Of a stretch of DNA of 5,374 nucleotides, positions 1-5,374 are shown one piece after another. The stretch is from Acidimicrobiales bacterium (GTDB taxonomy: Bacteria > Actinomycetota > Acidimicrobiia > Acidimicrobiales > SHLQ01), in NCBI GenBank assembly GCA_013002375.1, contig JABDJW010000176.1, positions 1 through 5,374 on the forward strand, read 5' to 3'. A program made the position numbers and the translations under genes. The notes beneath the pieces are model-generated. The model made no database searches. It was not told where the DNA came from and saw nothing but the letters and a program-made list of their open reading frames with translations. Position 1 is the stretch's first letter. Each line of letters begins with the position of its first letter.

Positions 1-72
1 GGTCAGGGCGGCCGCGCCGCCCGCCGGCCCGGCGCCGATCACGACGACATCGACAGCGGCGGGAGCGATCAC
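1..72 (-). CDS. FAD/NAD(P)-dependent oxidoreductase, N-terminal fragment (geranylgeranyl reductase-like)
   Basis: Only the first 24 codons lie in the window. The minus-strand translation begins V/M-I-A-P-A-A and continues into a hydrophobic beta strand (VDVVVIG) and the dinucleotide-binding turn GAGPAG followed by GAAALT. This is the classic GxGxxG beta-alpha-beta start of FAD-binding oxidoreductases. The GAGPAG-xAAA wording is common in the geranylgeranyl reductase/menaquinone reductase and related monooxygenase-type flavoproteins, but 24 residues cannot tell these apart. The start is the GTG at 70-72: an in-frame TGA lies eight codons upstream (94-96) and there is no other ATG, GTG or TTG between. 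No Shine-Dalgarno sequence is visible. A TACGAT box ends 6 nt before the GTG, which fits a leaderless mRNA. The gene is divergent from the ABC transporter pair. The fold is fairly sure; the substrate is unknown. Confidence 0.8.
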   Translation of the reverse strand, partial: MIAPAAVDVVVIGAGPAGGAAALT

Positions 73-78
73 GCCCCG

Positions 79-106
79 ATCGTACCGAGGGGCTCAGCGC
101 TGACCC
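79..106 (-). promoter_or_regulatory. Putative leaderless promoter of the flavoprotein gene
   Basis: On the minus strand a TACGAT hexamer (79-84) matches the actinobacterial -10 pattern TANNNT and lies exactly 6 nt before the GTG start, so transcription would begin at or next to the start codon. Sixteen nucleotides upstream is GGGTCA (101-106), a poor -35 match (3 of 6 to TTGACA). The -10 match and its spacing are seen directly; use as a promoter is inferred. Confidence 0.5.
94..103. repeat. Perfect 10-bp palindrome TCAGCGCTGA
   Basis: The ten bases are their own reverse complement. The palindrome lies in the spacer and overlaps the weak -35 hexamer of the flavoprotein promoter, a typical position for a repressor site. 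A slightly wider arm pair, GGCTC (91-95) and GAGCC (107-111), brackets it. Short palindromes arise by chance in GC-rich DNA, so the operator role is only a possibility. Confidence 0.3.
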
Positions 107-124
107 GAGCCGGCCGGGGGGCCA

Positions 125-195
125 AACTGGCCGAACTGGTTGGCGCTGCGTGTTTCTTGGGCTCTCAGGGCCAACCAGTTCAGACGGGGCCAGTT
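125..195. promoter_or_regulatory. Nested inverted repeat between divergent promoters, candidate operator
   Basis: A perfect 12-bp inner pair, GAACTGGTTGGC (133-144) and GCCAACCAGTTC (170-181), is flanked directly by a perfect 8-bp outer pair, AACTGGCC (125-132) and GGCCAGTT (188-195). On the right side 6 unpaired bases (182-187) separate inner from outer arm, and the centre is a 25-nt non-repeated stretch. The hexamer AACTGG occurs at 125-130 and 134-139, and its complement CCAGTT at 175-180 and 190-195, giving four half-sites. If the two flanking promoters are used as proposed, the element is upstream of both transcription starts and not transcribed, so it would act as DNA. It could be an operator for a dimeric or tetrameric regulator controlling the flavoprotein and the ABC pair together. 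It has no T-tract and does not look like a terminator. Confidence 0.55.
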
Positions 196-223
196 CGAGG
201 AGATAGGCGGTGCGTCCTACGCT
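194..223 (+). promoter_or_regulatory. Putative leaderless promoter of the ABC transporter operon
   Basis: TACGCT at 218-223 matches TANNNT and is followed by exactly 6 nt before the ATG at 230, the same geometry as on the divergent side. The best -35 candidate is the weak TTCGAG at 194-199 (18-nt spacer), which overlaps the last bases of the inverted repeat, so a bound regulator could block polymerase. A purine-rich GAGGAG at 197-202 is too far (27 nt) from the ATG to serve as its ribosome binding site. Use as a promoter is inferred from sequence alone. Confidence 0.45.
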
Positions 224-229
224 GGTGCG

Positions 230-2050
230 ATGTTGTCGTCGATGCGGGGCCGCCCTGAGCTGCAATTTGCCGCCGCGTTGTTCCGGGCCGCGCCCGGCTA
301 TGCGGTGGCGTGGTGGGTGCTGATCATCGCTCGAGGTGTTCTCCCCGCGGTGTCGGCGCTCGCCTTCGGGTGGCTGGTCAGCGCGGTCGAACGCGACACG
401 TCGCTGACCGGGCCCCTGATCCTGGTCGGGGCGGTCTTCACCGTCTTGTTGATCGTGCAGCCGCTGCATCAGGCGGTCAGCGCCAACCTCGGCAGTCGCA
501 CCGCCGCGCACCTCTATGACCGGCTGATGGACTTGGCGGTGAAGCCGCAGGGCATCGGCCACCTCGAGACGTCGGCGTTGGTGAACGACATGTCGATGGC
601 CCGTGATTTCGATCTGGGTATCACCGGACCGCCGCTCGCGGTCTCGATGGACTTCATCGCCACCGGTTTGGTCGATCTGGTCGTCGGTATCTCGGCCGCG
701 ACGCTGCTGTTCGGTTTCAAGTGGTGGATTCCGCCCGTCATGGTGGCGGCCTGGGGATCGACCCACTGGCTCCTGCGGGAGAGCGGGGTCTGGAAGGACC
801 GCAACACCGATGAGGTCCGCAACGCCCAGCGCCACGCCGACTACTCGTATCGGCTGGCGGTCGATGCCGGTCCGGCCAAGGAGGTGCGCTACTTCGGCGT
901 CGCCGGTTGGGTGATCGATCGCTTCATCGCCACGAGGCGGCACCTCTACGACCTGCAGTACGAGGCGACCCGGCTGCGGGAGAAGTCGGTCCTGCTCTGT
1001 CTGGCCGTGGTGCTGGCCGCCAACGGCTTCGTGTTCTGGCTCATCGCCGACGCGGCGGCTGACGGCGCGATCAGCTCGGCTCGGGTCGTCGTGTTCCTGC
1101 AGGCCGCGATCGGCGTTTCGGCCATCGCCTTCGGTGGTCTGAACTGGGCCCTCGACGGCTCGGCTGCTCCGGTCGCCGCGTTGCACCGACTCGAAGCGGT
1201 CATCGGCGAGCACGACACGATTCGCTCGGTCGACGGGGCCCCGACCCTGACCGGAGCCCCCGACCTCGCCTTCCGCGACGTGCGGTTCACCTATCCGCAC
1301 GATTCGCGTGAAGTCCTGGCCGGGTTCGATTTGGCGGTGCCGGCCGGTTCGTCGCTGGCGATCGTCGGCCAGAACGGCGCGGGCAAGACCACATTGGCCA
1401 AGTTGTTGTGCCGGCTCTACGACCCGACCTCGGGCTCGATCACCGCCAACGACGTCCCGCTCACCGATCTCGACCTCGAGGCGTGGCGCAACGGGCTGAC
1501 CGCGGTCTTCCAGGATTTCGTGCGCTTCGAGCTCACCTTGCGGCAGAACGTGGCCCCGCTCGGTGCCCCCGACGACGATGTCCGCGCCGCGCTGCTCGAT
1601 GCCGGCGCCGAGCAATTGGCCGGCGGCGATCTCGACACCGTGTTGTCGAAGGCCTACCCGGGGGGCACCGACCTGTCGGGCGGTCAGTGGCAGCGCGTGG
1701 CGCTGGCCCGAACGCTGTGTGCGGTTCGCCAGGGCGCCGGCTTGGTGCTGCTCGACGAGCCGACCGCCCAGCTGGACGTGCGGGGCGAATCGGAGATCTT
1801 CGAACGGGTGCTGGCCGCCACCGAAGACGCCACCACCATCTTGATCAGCCACCGCTTCTCCACCGTGCGGCTGGCCGATCGCATTGCCGTGGTCGAGGGC
1901 GGCCGGTTGATCGAGCTCGGCAGTCACGACGAACTGATGGCAGCCCATGGCCGATACCAGGAGATGTTCGACCTGCAGGCGTCGCGTTTCGAGGAAGGCA
2001 TTCCCGAATACGACGAGCGAGGGGAGGAGGTCGTGCATGAAACGCTTTAG
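230..2050 (+). CDS. ABC exporter half-transporter, first subunit (TMD-NBD)
   Basis: A 606-aa protein with an N-terminal membrane domain and a C-terminal ATPase, the usual layout and length for bacterial ABC exporters. Hydrophobic segments lie near residues 24-52, 60-83, 138-178 (two helices) and 253-305 (two helices), consistent with six spans. The ATPase carries the A-loop Tyr355, Walker A GQNGAGKT (380-387, Lys386), Q-loop Gln428, signature LSGGQ (482-486), Walker B ending Asp509-Glu510 and switch His541, so all catalytic elements are present. AKEVRYFG near 216-223 and QDFVRFELTLRQN around the Q-loop recall NisT/SpaT-type and related multidrug exporters. No C39 peptidase domain is present. 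I chose the ATG at 230 over the TTG at 140 because the extra 30 residues would run through the inverted repeat and resemble no transporter N terminus, and because a -10 box sits 6 nt before this ATG. It probably pairs with the overlapping second half-transporter. Cargo is unknown. Confidence 0.9.
   Translation: MLSSMRGRPELQFAAALFRAAPGYAVAWWVLIIARGVLPAVSALAFGWLVSAVERDTSLTGPLILVGAVFTVLLIVQPLHQAVSANLGSRTAAHLYDRLMDLAVKPQGIGHLETSALVNDMSMARDFDLGITGPPLAVSMDFIATGLVDLVVGISAATLLFGFKWWIPPVMVAAWGSTHWLLRESGVWKDRNTDEVRNAQRHADYSYRLAVDAGPAKEVRYFGVAGWVIDRFIATRRHLYDLQYEATRLREKSVLLCLAVVLAANGFVFWLIADAAADGAISSARVVVFLQAAIGVSAIAFGGLNWALDGSAAPVAALHRLEAVIGEHDTIRSVDGAPTLTGAPDLAFRDVRFTYPHDSREVLAGFDLAVPAGSSLAIVGQNGAGKTTLAKLLCRLYDPTSGSITANDVPLTDLDLEAWRNGLTAVFQDFVRFELTLRQNVAPLGAPDDDVRAALLDAGAEQLAGGDLDTVLSKAYPGGTDLSGGQWQRVALARTLCAVRQGAGLVLLDEPTAQLDVRGESEIFERVLAATEDATTILISHRFSTVRLADRIAVVEGGRLIELGSHDELMAAHGRYQEMFDLQASRFEEGIPEYDERGEEVVHETL
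2021..2030 (+). promoter_or_regulatory. Strong Shine-Dalgarno for the second ABC gene, inside the first
   Basis: GGGGAGGAGG lies within the last codons of the first ABC gene, with its AGGAGG core (2025-2030) 6 nt before the ATG at 2037. It decides the start of the second gene against the longer open frame back to 1947. Since the stop of the first gene is 11 nt beyond this ATG, ribosomes finishing the first subunit can restart here, supporting coupled production of the two subunits. Confidence 0.85.
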
Positions 2051-3845
2051 GAGCGGCTTCCGGCCCGACGAGCTTCCCAAGGCGTTGCCGTCGCTGTGGC
2101 GCACGTTCTCGATCGGCTACCGGGCCGAACCCCGGCTGCTCGTCGTGTCGCTCGGGCTGGCGCTGTTGATGATGCTGCCCGACGCGCTGCTGGCGCTTTG
2201 GCTGAAGATCCTGGTCGACGGGTTGGTCGACGACAGCCGCAGCACGGTGATCGCGGCCGCACTGGCCTTGGCTGCGTCGGCCACCGCGACGTGGTACCTC
2301 GGCGTGCTGTCGCAGCGGGTGCAGCGCCGATTCCGTGACCGAATCGCGATCGCGCTCGAATCACACGTGGCCCGGCTGCAGGCGTCGGTACCGACCATCG
2401 AGCACCACGAGCGGCCCGAGTACCTCGACCGGCTGGCCATGTTGCGCGATCAGGTGTTCACCCTCGATCACCTGTTCATGTCGTTGTTCTCGACGATGGG
2501 CTGGATGTTCCGCCTCGTCATCGTCGCCGTCCTGCTGGCCTCGATCCATCCGGTGCTGGCCTTGCTCCTGCTGTGCTCGGTGCCGGCGTTCTATGCCTCG
2601 ACCTGGCGGCCGGCGGTCGAGCGCGAGGTCGAAGAATCCGTGATCTCCAACACCCGGCTGGCCCGGCACCTGTTCGACCTCGGCACCACCGCGCCGGCCG
2701 GCAAAGAGGTGCGGGTCACCAACAGTGGTCAGTGGCTCACCGAGCATCGCCGCGAGGTCTGGGAAGACTGGTACCGACCGGTCGCCCGGGTGCGATGGGG
2801 CACGGCGTTCTGGCAGTCAGCGGTGTGGGCGATCTTCGCCGCCGGCTACGTCGGGGCGATCGTGTACGTCACCTCGGTGCTCGATCGCGGGGTCGGCGAT
2901 GTCGTTCTGGTCGTCGCAGCCGGCACCCAGCTGGCCCGGTACGTCGGCGGCACCGCGGGCGAGATGGGCTTCCTGCGAGGGTTCTGGCTCGATGCCTCCC
3001 GGCGGCTCACCTGGCTCGAGTCCTACGCCGAGTCGGTCGAAACGACCGCGACCGCAACTGCGCCCGAGCGGTTGCGGGAGGGCCTTCGCTTCGAGCACGT
3101 GTCGTTCCGGTATCCGGGCACCGAGCGGCTGGTGCTCGACGACATCGACCTGTTCCTGCCGGCCGGCTCGGTGGTGGCCGTGGTAGGCGAGAACGGGGCC
3201 GGCAAATCCACGTTGATCAAGCTGGTCTCGCGGATGTATGCGCCGACCGCGGGGCGGATCACCGCCGACGGCATCGACATCGGCGAGATGCCGACCGACC
3301 AATGGCGGTCGCGCCTGGCCGGCGCCTTTCAGGATTTTGCCCGGTTCGAATTGCACGCCCAACGCACGATCGGGTTGGGCGATCTGCCCCGCCTCGACGA
3401 GCGGGCCGCCGCGTCGGAGGCGGTCGGCCGGGCCCACGCCGACGACGTGGTCGAACGGCTGGAGGAGGGGCTCGACACCCAGCTCGGTCCCAGCTGGGAC
3501 GACGGCGTCGAGGTCAGCTTCGGGCAGTGGCAGAAGCTGGCGCTGGCCCGAGGTTTCATGCGGGATGAGCCCTTGCTGCTGATTCTCGACGAACCGACCG
3601 CGGCGCTCGATGCCGAGACCGAGCACGCCCTGTTCGAGGGGTTCGCCGAGGCCGCTCGGGCCCAGTCGGGCGACGGTCACCTGGCCATCCTGGTGTCCCA
3701 TCGGTTCTCCACCGTGCGAATGGCCGACCTGATCGTCGTGATGGACGGCGCCAAGGTCGTCGAGTTCGGCAGCCACCAGGAACTCATGGCGCTCGGTGGG
3801 CAGTACGCCGAACTCTTCGAGATCCAGGCCGCGGCCTACCGCTAA
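2037..3845 (+). CDS. ABC exporter half-transporter, second subunit, with altered signature motif
   Basis: A 602-aa TMD-NBD half-transporter. Likely membrane spans lie near residues 33-60, 70-92, 150-188 (two helices), 258-281 and 286-312. The ATPase has A-loop Tyr359, Walker A GENGAGKS (384-391, Lys390), Q-loop Gln432, Walker B ending Asp518-Glu519 and switch His555. The ABC signature reads VSFGQ (493-497) where the partner has LSGGQ, so Leu and the first Gly are replaced by Val and Phe while Ser, the second Gly and Gln remain. AGKEVRVTNSG (221-231) matches the position of AKEVRYFGVAG in the partner. The ATG at 2037 is preceded by a strong Shine-Dalgarno and overlaps the first gene by 14 nt. 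The tight overlap and shared architecture suggest an obligate heterodimer arising from an old duplication. In such exporters one of the two ATP sites is often weakened; here the altered signature would face the Walker A/B of the first subunit. Cargo is unknown. Confidence 0.9.
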   Translation: MKRFRSGFRPDELPKALPSLWRTFSIGYRAEPRLLVVSLGLALLMMLPDALLALWLKILVDGLVDDSRSTVIAAALALAASATATWYLGVLSQRVQRRFRDRIAIALESHVARLQASVPTIEHHERPEYLDRLAMLRDQVFTLDHLFMSLFSTMGWMFRLVIVAVLLASIHPVLALLLLCSVPAFYASTWRPAVEREVEESVISNTRLARHLFDLGTTAPAGKEVRVTNSGQWLTEHRREVWEDWYRPVARVRWGTAFWQSAVWAIFAAGYVGAIVYVTSVLDRGVGDVVLVVAAGTQLARYVGGTAGEMGFLRGFWLDASRRLTWLESYAESVETTATATAPERLREGLRFEHVSFRYPGTERLVLDDIDLFLPAGSVVAVVGENGAGKSTLIKLVSRMYAPTAGRITADGIDIGEMPTDQWRSRLAGAFQDFARFELHAQRTIGLGDLPRLDERAAASEAVGRAHADDVVERLEEGLDTQLGPSWDDGVEVSFGQWQKLALARGFMRDEPLLLILDEPTAALDAETEHALFEGFAEAARAQSGDGHLAILVSHRFSTVRMADLIVVMDGAKVVEFGSHQELMALGGQYAELFEIQAAAYR

Positions 3846-3849
3846 CGAT

Positions 3850-5374
3850 TCAACCCGCGACACTCACGACTTCGTCGAAGCCCTGCCGGAGGCAATCGAG
3901 GAACACCTCGGCGTCCGGTACTGCGGCGGTGTCGACGTTGATGCCGATGTGCACCTGATCGACGTAGCTGAGCAGGGTGCAGTTCACCGCGGCGCCACTG
4001 AGCGGGCCGAACGCATACTGCGACGTCACCGGCACCCCCTCGAGGTACAGGGGAACCGGCACGCCCGGCACGTTGCTGCTCAGGAAGTCGACACCGGTGA
4101 GCATCAGGCTGAACATGTTGGTGGTGATGACCTTGGGGAGTCGCCGGAGCACACCGGCCATCGGTTCGACCATCGATTGGCCCGGCTCGTCGCGGGCTTG
4201 GCGTACCAGGGACCGCAGGGCCTGCATGTGTTCGATCGGGTCCTCGATGTCGACGGGCACCGGGAACCGGGCGGGGGTGAACTGGTTGCCGGTCTGGTTC
4301 TCGGTCTCGCTCGAGCGGGTGTTGATCGGCATGCCCATGCGCAGCTCGCCGACCGGCCGTTCGTGGTGATCGTGGTAGCGGCTGATGCCCCGGCAGATAC
4401 CGGCCACGAAGGCGTCGTTCAGCTTGCCGCCGGCGGCGCGGGCGGCGGCTTTGAGCTCGGCCAGGTCGATCGTGAGCATGTCGAAGTGCAGGCCGAGCGA
4501 CCGCTCCTTCATCAGCGGGCTCATCGGTGACAGTGCCGGCTGGAGCAGCCGGCCGGTCGATGCCGCGGTGGCACCGAGCTGGCGGGCGAGGTCGGCGGGG
4601 TCGGCCTCGGAGTTGCGGAGGGCGGTCAGCGCCTTGCGGGCGGTGTCGATCTGCTGGCGGGTTTCGTGGGTGATGGCATCGACCACCCGCTCGGATTGGG
4701 TCAGGATCCTTGCTTCGGGTTCGGGGGGTAGATCTTCCCGGGGGAGCAGTTTGTCGTCGAGCGAGAACGTCTCGAGGGCCATCTTGATGGCACCGACGCC
4801 GTCGGTGATCGCGTGGTGCATCTTGATGATGAAGGCGGCGCCATCGTCCTCCATGCCCTCGACCAGGGTGAACTCCCACAGCGGCCGCGCCCGATCGAAG
4901 CCCTGCATGGCGATCGGTTGGGCCAGGTCGAGCACGTCACGCTCGGTGCCGGTGCCGCCGAGGCTCGACCAGCGAAGGTGGAAGGCGAGGTTGAAGTTGG
5001 CGTCGAACTCCCAGCGCGGCGGGGCGATCGACATCGGGTTGGCGACGACCCGCTGCCGGAGCCGGGGGATGCGACGGCTGGCTCGGTCGATGCGCCAATA
5101 GAGCTGGTCGCGATCGGGGGCTCGCTCGAGGAACACGATCGAGGTGATGGTGCTGCGCAGCATTGGATTGCGCTCGATGACCCACATGAGGTTGTCCGAG
5201 TCCGACATCCGGTCTTCGTAGGAAAGATCGACCTCGGGCGGCGGCGCGGCCGCGAGCGGCGTGGGATCGGCGGCCTTCTCGGCCTGCTTCGTCTTGGCCT
5301 GCTGTTTCTTGGCCTGCTGTTTCTTGGCCGGCTTCTTCTTGGCCTGGCTCTGCTTGGCCTGGTTTTGGGCGCCC
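3850..5374 (-). CDS. WS/DGAT family O-acyltransferase, 5'-partial, with Lys/Gln/Ala-rich N-terminal extension
   Basis: The enzyme family transfers acyl groups from acyl-CoA to diacylglycerol or fatty alcohols, making the triacylglycerols or wax esters of bacterial lipid droplets. Numbering from the Met at 5208, the conserved part is 452 aa and has the family marks: MSDSDNLMWVIERNP at the N terminus, PLWEFTLVEG (109-118), catalytic HHAITDG (131-137), LNDAFVAGICRG (263-274), MPINTR (293-298) and SSNVPG (377-382). The frame stays open through all 55 codons upstream to the window edge, with no stop and no ATG, GTG or TTG, so the true start is either 5208 or outside the window. I favour outside: the family N terminus usually includes the residues just before this Met (here YEDRMS), and no good ribosome binding site precedes 5208. 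The extension consists of tandem Lys/Gln/Ala pentapeptides and then a Pro/Ala-rich linker (about residues -27 to -5). The stop codon is 4 bp from that of the convergent ABC operon. Substrate preference cannot be read from the sequence. Confidence 0.92.
   Translation of the reverse strand, partial: GAQNQAKQSQAKKKPAKKQQAKKQQAKTKQAEKAADPTPLAAAPPPEVDLSYEDRMSDSDNLMWVIERNPMLRSTITSIVFLERAPDRDQLYWRIDRASRRIPRLRQRVVANPMSIAPPRWEFDANFNLAFHLRWSSLGGTGTERDVLDLAQPIAMQGFDRARPLWEFTLVEGMEDDGAAFIIKMHHAITDGVGAIKMALETFSLDDKLLPREDLPPEPEARILTQSERVVDAITHETRQQIDTARKALTALRNSEADPADLARQLGATAASTGRLLQPALSPMSPLMKERSLGLHFDMLTIDLAELKAAARAAGGKLNDAFVAGICRGISRYHDHHERPVGELRMGMPINTRSSETENQTGNQFTPARFPVPVDIEDPIEHMQALRSLVRQARDEPGQSMVEPMAGVLRRLPKVITTNMFSLMLTGVDFLSSNVPGVPVPLYLEGVPVTSQYAFGPLSGAAVNCTLLSYVDQVHIGINVDTAAVPDAEVFLDCLRQGFDEVVSVAG
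5281..5370 (-). repeat. Six tandem 15-bp repeats encoding basic pentapeptides
   Basis: The stretch divides into six consecutive 15-bp units. In coding order they translate as AQNQA, KQSQA, KKKPA, KKQQA, KKQQA and KTKQA, followed by EKAAD. The units at 5296-5310 and 5311-5325 are identical; the others differ at a few bases. The tract continues toward the window edge, so more units may lie outside. The encoded segment is rich in Lys, Gln and Ala, lacks large hydrophobic residues and should be disordered and positively charged. It is part of the acyltransferase frame, not a separate element. Confidence 0.85.

Noticed and set aside
133..181. Inverted repeat as an intrinsic terminator or insertion-sequence end
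   Set aside because: There is no T-run after the arms, no gene reads into it from either side (the flanking genes diverge), and no transposase or target-site duplication is visible.
140..229. TTG-initiated 30-residue N-terminal extension of the first ABC subunit
   Set aside because: It would translate through the inverted repeat, has no ribosome binding site and no transporter-like sequence. The ATG at 230 has a better promoter context and gives a normal family length.
210..323. GTG-started 37-codon Cys-rich open frame preceded by GAGGAG (197-202) at a good spacing, overlapping the start of the first ABC gene
   Set aside because: It is out of frame with the transporter, very rich in Arg/Cys/Pro as GC-rich shadow frames are, and would not be on a leaderless transcript starting at 230. 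There is no independent support for a peptide.
1947..2036. Upstream extension of the second ABC gene to an ATG at 1947
   Set aside because: The 30 added residues are an Arg/Cys-rich out-of-frame reading of the first ABC gene's end. The strong Shine-Dalgarno at 2021-2030 fixes the start at 2037.
2573..3568. 331-codon plus-strand open frame inside the second ABC gene
   Set aside because: Arg/Gly-rich translation with no motifs, in another frame of a clear ABC transporter gene.
2817..3863. 348-codon minus-strand open frame opposite the second ABC gene
   Set aside because: It is a shadow of the GC-biased codon use of the real gene. It lacks recognisable domains and is His/Gly/Arg/Pro-rich, while the plus-strand frame has all ABC motifs.
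3876..3886. Short hairpin-like CTTCG/CGAAG near the 3' junction
   Set aside because: Its arms are 5 bp with a single central base, it lies in the acyltransferase coding region, and it has no T-tract, so it is not a credible terminator.
3842..4879. 345-codon minus-strand open frame overlapping the acyltransferase
   Set aside because: Arg/Pro/His-rich shadow frame; the overlapping frame encodes an intact WS/DGAT with its catalytic HHxxxDG motif.

Overview
The window is about two-thirds G+C with strongly GC-biased third codon positions. It carries a wax ester synthase/diacylglycerol acyltransferase (WS/DGAT) gene and start sites that look leaderless. Together these suggest a high-GC actinobacterium. 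A lipid-storing group such as Acidimicrobiia is possible, but the sequence alone does not settle the taxon.

Layout from left to right: (1) positions 1-72, minus strand, are the first 24 codons of a flavoprotein with an N-terminal GxGxxG dinucleotide fold, running off the left edge. (2) Positions 73-229 are a divergent intergenic region. It holds a putative leaderless promoter for each flanking gene and, between them, a large nested inverted repeat built from four copies of AACTGG/CCAGTT. (3) Positions 230-2050 and 2037-3845, plus strand, are two full-length ABC half-transporters (606 and 602 aa), each with a six-helix membrane domain followed by an ATPase domain. They overlap by 14 nt, are probably translationally coupled, and probably form a heterodimeric exporter. 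The second subunit has an altered ABC signature (VSFGQ). (4) Positions 3850-5374, minus strand, are a WS/DGAT gene converging on the ABC pair with only 4 bp between the stop codons. Its frame stays open to the right edge, so its 5' end is outside the window. The part beyond the conserved catalytic core encodes a Lys/Gln/Ala-rich tail of tandem pentapeptides and a Pro/Ala-rich linker.

The two ABC genes form one unit. The flavoprotein is transcribed away from them and may share their control region. The acyltransferase belongs to a separate unit reading in from the right. The transporter's cargo is not evident. The most distinctive observations are the histone-tail-like extension on a lipid-storage enzyme, and the divergent pair of apparently leaderless promoters flanking an elaborate inverted repeat.
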